In this document: in pieces, positions 25,893 to 38,500 of the stretch
Position numbering within the stretch: position 1 is the first letter of the stretch
Layout: the number at the start of each line of letters is the position of its first letter
Assembly (NCBI GenBank): GCA_007922225.1
Contig: ML679966.1
Location: 60,639,969-60,703,968 of the forward strand
From: Emydura subglobosa
Taxonomy: Eukaryota > Chordata > Testudines > Chelidae
DNA: 64,000 nt
Reading direction: 5' to 3'
Notes under the pieces: model-generated
The model's database searches: none
Seen by the model: the letters and a program-made list of their open reading frames with translations, nothing else
What the model was told of the DNA's origin: nothing
Position numbers and translations under genes: made by a program

Positions 25893-26669
25893 TTAATATA
25901 TCTCCCTTTTTATTTTTAATTAAAGGGATGACTGACTTATCCCGTTTCTTTAACTTTCTAGCTAAAAGCCTATTAACTGTATTGACCTTTTCACATATTT
26001 TTGTTTAATATATCTGTTTGCTCAGCTTTACCTGTTTGTAACAGGTTAATCTTCCCTCTTCTAATTTATTTTCTTATATACTATTTTAGATCCTGTAGAT
26101 TTTTGTCTCCTTCCAAAACAGAAAGTTCTTGAACCAAACTCTCTTCTTCAAGACCTTTCATCTTTTTGAGGTATGATGCTTTATTTATAAGGGTCCCCTT
26201 TATTACCACCTTTCCAGCATACCAGAGAACATTTTTATTGATCCCTTCCTTTTCATTTTCGTCCATATATTTCTGAACATTTTCTAAAGGAGTTGTACAT
26301 TAAAGCTCTGTTCGACTATCAGGCCTTTTGTTTTTCCACCGAGGCCCAGCCTTTTAATCTAATATATGCAGTGGCATGAACAGATCAAGTTATAACTCTC
26401 AGATTAGTTTTTTGGCCAAATTAATCAAGATCCTAGAAACAAAAATCCTATCAATCCTGGAATAACATCTACAAGTAGCAGAATAATATATATAGTTCAT
26501 GACATCCAGATTGAGCTCCCACTAGGCATCCTTTTTTAAGTGATGCAACAAATTTGCACTTGCTTCTTCTGAACACCCTCTGTGAACATTCGATCGATGC
26601 AAAGTGGGATTAAGCACTTTATTAAAAATTTCTCCCTTTGAATAATATTTTCACATAAACTTCCCAAGT

Positions 26670-27074
26670 TCATAAAAAAAATTGATCAAAAAGAGACGTT
26701 TGCCCCTGACTGGAAGAGTATATCTTGGGTAAGATGAGAAGTTTACTTTTCAAGGACCCCTTAATTAAAATACATCTGCCCTCCGTATCTACAATGTGTG
26801 CTGAAACAATAGAAAGGAAGTGTTTAGCAAAGATTATTGTCAACCCTCTTCTGTTACCATGTGTGTCTGTGGGGCAATCTATCTGTGTCCAAGAAGTATT
26901 CAAGTATTTATCATCATTTTTCTTCAAGCATGTTTCTTGTAAATAGATTATACTAGTAAAATCCTTTTTCAGAGAGCAGAATACCCTTTTCCTTTTTGTG
27001 GGATTGTTCATCTTCTTAACATTAACAATCATGACATTAATAAACTTATCCATGGGTACCAGCTCTGCTCTCAC
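26670..27074 (-). pseudogene. L1 ORF2 endonuclease domain remnant
   Basis: A 134-codon minus-strand frame includes KMNNPTKRKRVFCSL and IIYLQETCLKKND. The latter contains the QET catalytic Glu motif of the apurinic-type L1 endonuclease. GRCILIKG, a later strand of the fold, follows. Much of the C-terminal half of the domain, with its SDH motif, is not visible in this frame. Confidence 0.88.
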
Positions 27075-27999
27075 CCAGTATATTTCCTTTGTTAAAAGTA
27101 GAGACCCTCCCTGCCAGATGCCAGGTCCCCATTAGATTTGTAACTCTTCTGTAAATAAGATTTTTAGATAGTGTTTCCATCATGCACACAATAATTTTAA
27201 AACTCTCACAAATGTTGCTTTTCCTTTTTTTAATGCCTTTATTGTACATTGATCCTGAGTCTGATTTACCATAAACTTTAAAATTCTGGACTCTAATATT
27301 TTAATTAATATAATCTTTTCTATAAAACATACAATATTTAACATCTGTTTCTGTTATCTTATCCCGTTTCCCTCCCTCCCACTCCATATGCATTCCCCAT
27401 TGTCACCTGGTCCACTCTAACTGTGAGAGTTCAGACTTCCCTTACTTCCTTCACGGGCAGATTAGTTTCCTGCTGGATGGGGGGTTCTTTTTAACACACA
27501 TTCTTTAGAACCAAGCCTTATTTAGTCATGTCAAATATCTTTATAACATTGGACATTGTGAGATTATTATACCATCTTTGAGTTCATCTATTCTTAAAAT
27601 ATCCCACCGTAGATGACCCTTCAATTAATATAAAATGTGGAATATTTGTGATAACTCTAAAGTCAAACTTACTTCTTTAGGAGAGATCGGGGTCTCCTGC
27701 TATTTTGTTATTAATTTAATGTTGAGGATTATATTATAAAATAAGTTAACTATAATGTTATATCTATTAAGTATAGTGTATCCACACAGAGAAAAAATAT
27801 CCTGGGTGCTATACAGCCCAGCTTTCATTTCACTGTATCCGTTTATCATAACCACACTGATATAATATCCATTATCTATTGCAATGTTTTAGTCCATATA
27901 CTAATCTTGTTCTTCCGGATCTGGACTGTTTCTTCTGCTCTGAGGTCTGTCCTGTTGTCTTGGTGATGCATTTTTTGAGCTGGTCTGTTGATCTCATTG

Positions 28000-28617
28000 T
28001 TTCCCAGTGATTTCTTGGTGAGTTGTAGGACCAATGTCTTTAATCCCATTCAGATTGTTCTTGAGCTAATTTGCCTATTCCCATGCCCATAAGTACCTGT
28101 TTTCCTTCTTTTGGATCTGAGATAAACCTATTTCTGTCCTTCCATTTAAAGGACTGTCTAAATAGGAATGCCTGTTTTGTATCTTAAGTTCTTTCTAAGA
28201 ATTGCAGTTACCTAGTATAGTTCTCTTTGCTTTCTAAGGGTTGAGTTTGCCAGATCTGGGAAAAAAAATACGGGCTGGTTAAGAATCATAATTGGTTCAG
28301 CTCCTCTCTCTCATTGCCTCCCCGTCTCCCCCCCCCTCCCATATTTTATCCTTGTCTTGACAGTAGTGTAGTTGGACAGTCATGTCTCCATCTGGAGCCT
28401 GCTTGGGGTCCTGGAGAAAAAAAAAAAGATCTGCCCTCTCGGTATGAATGCAATCTTTATTGCCCACTTTTAATATGTAAAGAAAAGTATCATCTAATGT
28501 GTCCAGCAGATTTCTCCCTTCAGTCTCCTCTGGAATACTGCTAATCCTTATGTTGTTCTGCAGTCTCAATTTTCTGTGTCTTCCAACTTTAATTCTATTT
28601 CTTTTTCTCTTTTTCAA
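28000..28617 (-). pseudogene. L1 ORF1 remnant (RRM and C-terminal domains)
   Basis: The minus-strand frame 28617-28297 contains NNIRISSIPEETEGRNLLD, a typical start of the L1 ORF1p RRM domain, then IHTERADLFFF and DPKQAPDGDMTVQLHYC, corresponding to the (E)RAHR and RP(I)IV segments. Continuing to about 28200, another frame gives FPDLANSTLRKQREL, the start of the C-terminal domain. Frameshifts and stops separate the pieces. Confidence 0.82.
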
Positions 28618-28749
28618 CTATTTGGATTTTTTCATCTCAATTAGTAATGCTGTCCGATTGCTCATTTAATCCTGTTTCCACATCTGATCTTTTCCCATTA
28701 ATCTAATTAATTTTTTAAGGTGCCTTAGGATTTTCAAAGGCTGGATCCA

Positions 28750-29190
28750 AGGGGATCCCAGCATCTGTCACTTTAGAGGGCAGCTGGTGTGGAGAGGGAG
28801 GTAAAGTAAGCAGGGGTCTCCTGTGAAAACCTCTCTCTCTCTCTCTCTCTCTCTCTGATTTCCAGCAACACTGGCTGCATGTTGGTCTGTCAGGTTATCC
28901 TACTCCTAGAGACAACCATTCTAACACAATTGACTGGAAGTAACAGGAGGCTGGGCAACTGAGGAGGGAACTACACTTACTTTGCCTGCCAGCCACCTCA
29001 CAAACACCTGAACCAAGTAACTGATAGCCCCCAGCCTTTCAGGAAAAAAGCCCTTAGTGGCCTGCTTCCCCAAATCCTTGCTCTCTTCCTTCCTGGGCAA
29101 ATGGGGAGAACATAGCTTGGTGGCCCCCTCCGTCCTGGCTTGTGAGGGGGGAGAGAGCAGGAATACAACAGGGAGAATTAAACAATCTGT
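28750..29190. other. Segment between L1 and CR1, with CT microsatellite
   Basis: Moderately GC-rich sequence between two LINEs. It includes a CT dinucleotide run (28832-28856) and may be the L1 5' UTR. I recognise no gene. Confidence 0.4.
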
Positions 29191-30411
29191 TTGTAAGCAC
29201 TAGAGGATAATAGGATTTGTCAAGAACAAATCATGCCAGACCAACCTAATTTCCTTCTTTGACAGGATCCTGTCCTAGTAGATGAGGGGAAGCTGTAGTT
29301 GTGATTTATCTTGATTTTGCTAAGGTTTTTGACACAGTCCCACATGACAGTATCATAAGCTAACTTGAGAAATGTGGTATAGATTAAAAACTATAATGTG
29401 GGTGGACAACTGGTTTTAAAAAAATGACTCAGAGTAGTTATCAATGGTTCACTGTCAAACAGGAAGGTGGGTCCTGTAAGGGTCTTTCCTGATTCCAGTA
29501 CTATTCAATATTTTCATTAATGATTTTGATAATGGAGTGGAAAGTATGCTTCTAAAATTTGCAGATGACACCTAGATGGGAGGGGTTGCAAGCACTATCA
29601 AGGACAAGATTAGAAATCAAAATGACCTTGATAAATTGGAGAATTCTCTAAAATCAACCAGGTGAAATTAAATAAAGACAAGTGCAAAGCACTACACATA
29701 GGAAGGAAAAATTAAATGCACAACTACAAAACGGGGAAATAACTAGCTAGGTGGTAGCACTGCACAAAAGGGTCTATGTGTTATAATGGATCACAAACTG
29801 AATATGAGCCAACAATATGATGCAGTTGCAAAGGGAAATATTCTGGGGTGTATTAGTAGAAGCATCAGATATAAGATACAGGAGATAATTGTTCCTCTCT
29901 ACCTAGCACTAGAGAGGCCTTAGCTGGAGTATTATGTCCAGTTTTGGGTACTAGTCTTTAAAAACAGAGTCCAGAGGAGAGCAGCAACAATTATATAAGA
30001 TTTAGAAAACATGACCTCTCAAGAAAGCGAATGTTTAGTCTTGACAAAAGAAGATTGTGAGGAGACCTGATGAATCTTCAAATATGTTAAGGGCTGTAAT
30101 AAATAGTATGGTGAATAATTGTTCTCCAGGTCCACTGAAGGTAGGACAAGAAATAATCAGTTTAATCTTCAGCAAGGGAGATTTAGGTTAAATAGTAGGA
30201 AAAAATTTCTAATTGCATGGATAGTTAAGTACTGGAATAGGTTACTGAGAGAGGTTGTGGAATCCCCATCATTGTAGGTTTTTAAGAACAGGTTAGACAA
30301 ACATCTGTCAGGGATGGTGTAGGTGCATTTGGTCTTGCCACATTGCAGGGCAAGAGACTAGATGACCTCTCAAGGTCCCTTCCAGCTTTACATTTCAGTG
30401 TATCTATGAAT
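29190..30411 (+). mobile_element. CR1 LINE, RT to 3' end
   Basis: The plus strand encodes YLDFAKVFDTVPH near 29310-29350 (RT motif A with its catalytic Asp) and KFADDT near 29555-29573 (the catalytic ADD box), the latter followed immediately by a stop. It continues through the CR1 C-terminal and 3' UTR phrases to ctagatgacctctcaaggtc and ttccagctttacatttcagt, ending near 30411. Numerous stops and indels are present. It starts about 440 bp beyond the 5' end of the oppositely oriented L1, a head-to-head pair. Confidence 0.9.
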
Positions 30412-31299
30412 TGGTGTAATATTTATTTTCTGAAAACGTAAGGCACTCAGAAGAGGAGACACTCTTTTCAAGCACCTCTCCTCCTTCAGCAAGAATAGAG
30501 AGAGAGAGATGGAGAAATTTGACTTGGAAGAGAAGGAGGGAAGGGACACTGGAAAAAAAAATAAGGAAATTCCATATGGAGAAAGAAAGCTGGACTGTGA
30601 GCCGGACTGTGTTGATGGGGGGGTGGTGATTTCATGATGAGAGCAACTTGGGGGACTGTGATTGCGAGGAGTGGAAACTTTTAGGATCTTCATATAATAT
30701 TCAGTGTTTTAATCACCCATTTCTGTGCCAGAATGGGGAATATGAAAATTGCCCTTTACAAATTCATCATATTCCACTTACTCTTACACTTATTCATGTG
30801 CCACATGAATATCCCAGATCCCATTCCTCAATCTGAAGATACTTGCGCTCCTTTTATTTGAAACGTGTACAAGAGAAATCGCAAATTACTAAATTTTGAA
30901 AATGTCTACCTTTTTGTCTTGGCCCTTACGAATTCAAAAGCCTTTTAGAATCTTTGGCGTGTGTTTAGTTATCTGACTACCATATATGTGTTTCACCTCA
31001 AGTATATTGTTTCAGCCAGATAAATTTATAAAGGAACAATATTTCACCAATTTTTCTGCAAAGTTCACAAGATTAAATTTTGTACAAGCCTAGGAAACTG
31101 AGGACCATGCAAATCAGGTTTGTGTTAATGGAAAAAAAAAAGAAAAATGCTAGGCATGTATATAAGTAAAGTGCTTTGGGGAATTGAAAAGGATTAACTG
31201 AATAACCATTTGAATTACCATAGTAATTAGTCTTGGTATTATTCCTCTTACACAGCTTGATTTTATTGACCTTAAATATAGTTTATATTTACTACATTA

Positions 31300-31627
31300 T
31301 TAAGGGTAGGGAGTGCAGACCAGGGATCTCAAAGCTCCCGATGGGGAACAGGGATAAGAGAAGCCCAGAGCTGACTCCTGGTGGGAAACAGGGAGTGGAG
31401 GGGGTGGGGGGGGGGGCGGGAAGCATCTCTGGGAGTCAGCCTGTGGGGCTCCCAGCAGGGAGCTGAGAGCCCAGTCTCTCAGCTCCCCACATTGCCCCCT
31501 TAGGTCAATGGCAGTGCTCCTGGTGAAGATGCCCTCCACCTATCCAAGGAGGGTAGTGTGGACGTCAACCACCGCAGTAAGTCAACAAAAGTTTTTGAGT
31601 GTAGTTTTTGAGTGTAGACAAGGCCAT
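31300..31627. repeat. GC-rich DNA-transposon-like fragment
   Basis: It contains a G run near 31402-31415 and ends in gagtgtagacaaggcca, the inverse of the agggcttgtct terminus seen at 20334 and 42889. A 15-16 bp phrase (gtttttgagtgtag) is duplicated at 31591-31620. The left end is unclear. Confidence 0.5.
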
Positions 31628-32949
31628 AGTGGTATTATCTTCATAGTTATGAGTTTATAGGGCTTATATGTGTTTATGGCTGGATCGGGGGAAGATGCGG
31701 GGGGCATGTTTTAGCTAATGTTAACTAGTGGGGCTTTCACTCAAAAAAGGTTGGGAACCATTTCTCTAAATAAATTATAAAAATGTTAAAGTATTTAAAA
31801 AAATCTTACTGGATTAGCTCAGAGATTGCATGCATTAATCAAAGAGACAGTAGAGATTAGATCTCAAAATTTTAAAATATGGATGCCTAAAATCCAGTTC
31901 CTTAGTCCAGATGTGCAGGCATCTAAATAAGTGTCTTGATTTTCAAAAGTGCAGCATGCCAGCTGTACCTTTTGAATATCTGCAGTTAACTCTATTGTAG
32001 GTGGGGATACCGAGCATCCCTGAAAATCAGCCTGTAAAGCCTACTTTTTAGGCACCCATTTTGGACAATCCCAGTACTAAATTATAAACTTTTATTTCCT
32101 TTGATTAGTAAATGCTGACTTGAAAGTCTTGACTTAAATTATTAAATATCGCTGGACATCTGGACATTTAAAAACCTGATCTGGACAAGATCTAAATGGG
32201 TGTGTTTAAAATATTACGCTTTAATTTACTTTACCTGCAATATTTGCCTCATTACCTTTGCTTTGTGTGGGACATAATACATACATTTGGTAACTTTAAC
32301 TATTGCAGCTAATAAAGACAAAGAGTTAATGAAACTAGTGTAATGAAATTTTAAATAAAAAATTACTTTAAAAAACCCAAAGACCACCACCACCAACTTG
32401 GTTTTCGGATTTCACTATTTAAATGTCTATCTTCACATATAAATTGTTCAATTCATGATGCCCTAGAAATATAATTCTAACATTTATTTTTAGTAATTTT
32501 GTTTAATTAATTAATTTTTTTTTGGCAAAATGCTTTCCTAAATTTACAATTTTTAAATATCTGCAAAGTTGAAGAATTAAAACATGCACAACCTAAAGGG
32601 TTTGAAAACTGTATGTTGTAAATAAATATATCCTCATTTGCATTTTATGATTGACTGACTGTGCATTTGAAGGACATTGCAAATTTGGAAGTACTTTACT
32701 TAATGAAAGAAACAGCTTCCATTTTTCCAAAAGCTGAAACACTTCCCTAAACTATTTTGAGGTTTTCTTTTTTTAAATTACATTTATGCAAATATGGTTA
32801 ACTACAGCTGATTAGTAAGCAGTGATGTTTTAGCTGTGTTGCATCTCTTACATCTGCTGAAAGGAAGCCAACAAAAAATATAGTTTTCAGGAGCTGCAAA
32901 AAATATTGGTCTTTAAACAAGTTGTTGTTCTATGGTCACACACACGGCA

Positions 32950-33025
32950 CACCTTATCTGAACTGATCTTTCGGCCTCATGCTGTCTCTTCTTTCAAAGC
33001 TGTCCTTAAGACCCATTTTTGCTAG
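32950..33025. repeat. Possible old LINE fragment
   Basis: The phrase ttcaaagctgtccttaagac ccatttttgc resembles the 3' coding end of an ancient L2-like LINE. It is short, and assignment is by impression only. Confidence 0.3.
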
Positions 33026-33839
33026 AATGTTTGTTTTTCAAAAAATCAGCAAATGAATTATGGCTGTGTTGAGGGGCAGATGCGGTTAGTTGACAGTTTA
33101 TCAATTTATGATACACCTATTTGTATCATTATAAATTCATTGTATGTGTGTGCGTTTGTGCGTAAATATATTATAGATGGAGCTGGAGCACTATCTAGAC
33201 ATTTCTCATTATGGGTTTCTGGACACTTCCCATTATACATTTTGAATTGTTTATGCCTTTGCCAAACGTTAATTTTTCAGACTGAAATTTGCCATGCTGA
33301 GTATCTGCCTGAGGCTTTAGGAAAACTTCATCCAGAATCAATGGGAAAAAATGTTGTTTTGTCCATATTATAAAATTCAGGAAAACTTTTCTATAAGAAG
33401 CTCTAGCACCTCCATGCTTTGGAGCAGGGACTTAACATTTGGCAGGGGGTGATGGCATTTGTGTCAGGGGTGTGTCTTTGGCTATTCTGGAAATATCCAC
33501 CCAAATCTGGCCAAGTTATAAGCCTTTGAAAAACATCACATTGTACATATGTGCAGACTTGCTAGAGCTTCCCATCTAATATCTTTGAAGATTCCATCAG
33601 CACAGTGCATGACAGCCCGGGGCTAAGAAGGACTGCCCCTGCAATTGCTGTTCTGGGCTGGATGTGGGCACTGGTACTGAGAGCAGTGAGCCTGTCTCTC
33701 CTGTGTTCTCTGTCCCCCTGCTGGGCCCAGGCAACATAGAGGGAGAAGGTGCCTGAATTAAGTGAAGAGGGGATAAGAGCCACACCAGCTGGGTTGCCAG
33801 GGTGGGTAGATGGGGACAAGAAGCCTGGGGGGATGGTGG

Positions 33840-34640
33840 ATTAGAGGCTAGGGGGAAGGTAGAGGGAAACTGGGACTCTGAATTAGGGTAGGGGAAACTG
33901 GGACTTGAAGTCAGAGGAGACTGAATGGTTGGACAAGGAGATTGGGACTGGAGTGAGAAGAGACTGTGACTGAATGGGAAGGGGGACTAGGAGCTAGTGA
34001 GAAGTAGGCTGAGATTTGGATGAGGAGCTGGGGGAGGAGACTGGGACTGGAGGACAAAGAGACGGGGGGAGGAAAGGAGATTGGAAAGATGGATCTGACC
34101 AAGGAGCCAGGGTGCCTGGGGAGAATAGCCTAGGTAAAGACACTGTGACAAGGAGCCAGGAAGGGGGATATCTATGGTAGGTATTGGGAGAGCCATTGAT
34201 AGTGGATAGTGGGATAGTGGAGGACGAGGGAATTGGATGAGGACTTTGGGGAGGGAGATTGGGAGCAAAAGGGGATGGGAATTGGAGGCCAGTAGTGAGC
34301 GGGGAGAGATCAGAAAAGGAGCTGAGAGGGGAAATTGGGACTGGCTGGGCAAAGAGAGTGTGACTGGAAGTGGGAGGGAGACTGCAACTGAGATGTTTGA
34401 AGTGGGAGAGTAGGACTGGCTGGTCAAGCAGACCAGGATTATGATGAGAAGTGTGGGGTGTGGACCCTGGGACTGGCTATGTGAGGATAATGGGATTGGA
34501 ATAATGAACTATAAATGTGGAAGAGACAGGACTCTGACTGGGATGGGTTGGAGGGGGATGGGATATAAAGGAGGAAATTTGGGGAGCAATGGGCAGAAGA
34601 ATCTGTGGACCCTAGAGGACATTCCTCTCAGAGCCTAGAA
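33840..34640 (+). repeat. Purine-rich degenerate minisatellite
   Basis: About 800 bp with strong G+A strand bias, built from variants of gagactgggactgg, gtgactggaagtgg and ctgggactggctgg separated by about 25-35 bp. Antisense frames of Ser/Pro/Leu-rich composition (to 146 codons) are by-products of this bias. Confidence 0.7.
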
Positions 34641-34949
34641 TAGAACCCAAGATTCTGGAATCTCACTCTTCCCCAGCTGTCCACAAATATCTGTGAAAAA
34701 CCATGGCAAAGGGTCTGTCTTATCCCCCCCTCTAACGCTGCTCTGTGCAGAGGATAGCAACATACTGCTGCTATCAGTTACACTATTAATTCATGTGGCA
34801 GTGGTATGTGCTGTGGATCTAAAAGTTCCAACCTTGGTGGTGGTCCATGTAGGCATCAGTATAATGTTACTTGATAGAATTTGTTTATTTTTTTTAAAGC
34901 CTAAAAAATTTCACTGAAAAAAAACCCTAGATTAAAAGCATATTGTTAA

Positions 34950-35270
34950 GGTTGCAAAGTCAAGCTCTCATAAGTTAGGAAATGCCAGAATTAAAGTCAC
35001 CAGTGCAACTGTAATCTTTGTGTTTGTGCATTCTGATACAGTTTTTAATTACATAATCACATGTATTAAGGTTGCACAGGTAACATTAGGAAATACCAAT
35101 TTTAAAGTTGCCTGTGCAATCTTAATTCAGCCTCCATGTGCGTATTCCACAGGGGTCCTATGAAAACATAGTGTGTGATCATGTAATTAAAAACTGTATC
35201 TGAATGCATAAGAACAAGGGACCTTAATTCTGGCGTTTCTTAACTTTTGAGAGTTTAATGTTGCTATCTT
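34950..35270. repeat. Composite inverted and direct repeat element
   Basis: The left arm (about 34962-35062: ctctcataagttaggaaatg, then a gatacagtttttaattacat stretch) is matched inverted by the right arm (about 35178-35254: taattaaaaactgtatctga, then taattctggcgtttcttaac). A second, direct copy of the left half, beginning aaggttgcacaggtaacatt, sits at 35068-35131. It resembles a MITE that acquired an internal copy. Confidence 0.8.
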
Positions 35271-35414
35271 AATAATTGTCTATTAACTTAGATATTTGTG
35301 TATGTGAGGTACATAATCAAATGTGCGTGTAGACAGAAACATACCTACACAAATATTTGATTTTATCTCACACACACACACTAATTAAAAAGAATATGTA
35401 GATCACTTGACTTC

Positions 35415-35535
35415 CTAGATTGCAAGCTCTTTAGGGGAGGAATTGTCTGTATGTATTTGTACAGCACTTACCAACATCTGTCAAAGACTCCTAATTGGGG
35501 TTTCTGGTCTATGGGTGCAAAAGCAATATAATTGT
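35415..35535 (+). repeat. L2/MIR-type 3' tail fragment
   Basis: The sequence ttgcaagctctttaggggag, then ttgtacagcacttaccaac, resembles the conserved 3' region shared by ancient L2/MIR-type elements of amniotes. Confidence 0.55.
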
Positions 35536-38500
35536 GCCATAATATTTTCCAAATATTCCTTTATCTGATCTTTCCAATAGTTAGTTTTACATTTTTTCCT
35601 CTTACTTTTTCAAATTCAGGTTCTATATATTTATTATTAATGACAGATTTTTAAGGGTACAGTCTCAGCCATTTTTGTGTCATTTTTAATTTCATCCATA
35701 TCTTTATTTGTTAGACCTACTTTCTTTATGTAGTACTTTCCCCCTTAATATATTTGTAAAAGTCCTTCTTATTCCTCTGTCTCCATTAGCTTGATTTGCC
35801 TTCTTTCGCTGCATTTATCTTTTCCCTTAAAACCCTAAGCATTATGGAATACACTTGTCTGGTTACCTACCCACTTTCCCATTTCCAGTATCACTGTTCT
35901 TTTATGTGGTTTTGTGCCTTAAACACTGTATGTTTTAGGATACCCAACTGTCAGATTCTGTTGTTTTCTTGTGTAACTTCTTACTCGAGGCTAGTTTATC
36001 CCTGACTCTTGCACAGATGCATAAGAAGCATATTCTTATTACCAAGGGAGGGTTCCTCTACACCCCTGTTTTTTCCAGCCCACAGAGTTGGCTTTATGCA
36101 CCGAAGAAGCAGATTGTATCATTGCCAGTGATGGTGCAGTGTGAGCACACCAGTAACATCAAGGAGAAATCGTGCCTCTTGAGGAACAATTGTCTCCTAA
36201 GATTCCCAGGCAAGTTGACTTTGCACCATTCCCAACATAACACCGTGCCTAAATGCCACAATCTGACCCTCAATCTGTTTATGCTTTAGAAAGAAAGATG
36301 TTATATTTGACATGCTCACTAATGAAAAATGAAAGTAAACATACTTTTGACACTAGATTTTACTTAGCAGCATAATTTTTATAAGCACTAAACCATTCTT
36401 ACTGCTGTTCTGTCAAGTTAATATTAATCTCTTAGAGACTTAGTCATGCCAGAACACCACCCACCACCTCTTAACAAAACAGGGCTAGAGTGAATAATTA
36501 GAGGGTATGAGTTTTCTTTAACATGCAAGTAAGATAAAATGAAAATTGGAATGAAGAGTATTTGAGACAAGACAAACAAAAGAATACCTTAGCACAGCCT
36601 ACTTATCCTGGTGCCTATGTATACTCTAGGTATGAAAGGGGCCGTTAGCAAAAGCAGAGCTGTGAAGGAAGTGAAATAATGGATACATTTCTAAACATAC
36701 AAGATGAAACCATGCAGCTGTTTCTGCAGAGGACTAGCTACACAGTTGAATGCTATAGCCCTCTGAAAGCACCATTGGAACTGAGGGGAGAAATTCTTGG
36801 CAGAATAATAACACTGAGCAGTAGCTCCAGGGCAAGTGTCTACGGTCATGGAAAGGTTAATGCATAGATGATGATAGTGTTGTTAAAAGAATCACTGAAG
36901 GGCTGGATCAAATGCATTGTGGAAATGCTGAGATTTGCACCTTCCCGTCTTCACAGTACCTGGCCTGTGGTGATACAGAAGGGGATTATGAGCTGTCATT
37001 TTCTCCCCTTTCATGCATGATCAAGGTTTCAGAAATTATTATGATTAAAGGTATGGCCAGCAAGCCAAGGGATTTGCTGAAATGATTTTTCTTAAAAAAA
37101 AATCTAGGTAATAGCAAACCTATTGCACTTATGCTTTCATTCATCTCTGAATACACATCCAGATCTTGGAAGGAAGGGAAAGAATTCTGTGAGGTCACTA
37201 ACATGCCATCCACTAATGACTGGTGCACACTGCTGAAGAATTGTATGTATTAAAAAAATGTTGTGTGTGAGCACTGAGGGAATTTCAAGCTGGCAAAAGG
37301 CATTTCTAGAGATAGAATTCTCATGCAATTTGAGTGTACATTTCACACTATTTATAAGCTAAGTAATAAAAATATTCATCAGGGGAAAGAAAAAAATATT
37401 AATAATCCTTTATGAGAAAGAACAGTATGTGCCAGGCTCTAAAGAGCTAAGGGAAATCAAAAGGAAGCCATTTAGTGTGCCAAAGACTTGGCTTAAAGAC
37501 CCTTGAAAACTGGAGGTATAAAAGTAAATGGCACAGCTTTTGGAAAAGATTATGAACATGTAACTTCAGACATTCCAAACTAGCTTGCTCCTATTGTCCA
37601 AAGGGGTGGGGCTGCCTAAGGATTTATTTGGGGAATTCAACAGTAATGTCACCCAACTGTGTAGTGCTGCATTCCTCCAGCTCCCAGCTGAACTCTTTCA
37701 TGGGGCAATATGGAGAAACTAATAGTAGTTTTGCTGGAATTTAAATTTATGGATTTGTAGGTGCTTCATTTTACAATCTATCAGTTTGGTGGGTTTTTAG
37801 CATGTAAAATGTAGAACTAAATTAATGTAATAAAAGGGTTTTTTACTGGAGATCTGTTACCTACAGTATACTCTTTTGGCTTCTAAATGGAACCTTAACC
37901 TTTACAAGATGAGTGAAAATGAAACACACTAGTTCTCACACACTCACATAATTTCCAGTATATTCCTTCAACATTAGTGTGTATATTCATTCTCTATTAA
38001 ATTTAATAGTACTGATAAAGTTGATTCTGTTAATCTTTTAAAGTTCATCATCAGTCTGACCAGATGTATTCTCTGAAACTTCTCTGTGTGTGTGTATCCA
38101 TGCTCTGAGGCCTAGAAATACAGGGTGCTCTGGTAAATCATAGGTATATCTTAAGACTTCCAGATCTTGAATTTTCTGAGTGACAACTGTCTGAATGTGG
38201 AATTCATGTCCTTATTTGGTTCAAATAGATTTTGGGCTTTGGCATATGCCTAGACTGGTATGCAGTTTGGACTATGGGGTATGAACAGCACTGAGTGTGT
38301 CTTCTCATTTGCACTACTTTTACACCAACCCAATAAATATTATTTATAACAACATATTTAATTTTTAAAAGTTTGGCTTCCTAGGAAACAGATAGGCATC
38401 TATCATCTGGAAAAGGCCAAGAAACCAAAAGCTTAAAATAGCTATACGTTTTACATGCAAAATAAATATGGACATAAGCTTCATGTGTGCATTTTCAAAC

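Larger units (their letters stand above)
24200..28750 (-). mobile_element. L1-type LINE, near full length but decayed
   Basis: The minus strand carries, in order, remnants of L1 ORF1 (28617 down to about 27900), an inter-ORF gap, the ORF2 endonuclease (27074-26670), reverse transcriptase (25892 to about 25255) and the ORF2 C-terminus (24808-24446). Domain order and orientation agree throughout. The distance from endonuclease to C-terminus is about 2.6 kb against roughly 3.8 kb for a typical L1 ORF2, so an internal deletion is likely between about 25036 and 24808. All frames are broken. Boundaries are approximate. No target-site duplication was identified. Confidence 0.88.

Noticed and set aside
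33987..34427. 146-codon minus-strand Ser/Pro/Leu-rich ORF
   Set aside because: Produced by strand-biased purine-rich tandem sequence; low-complexity protein without start or splice context.
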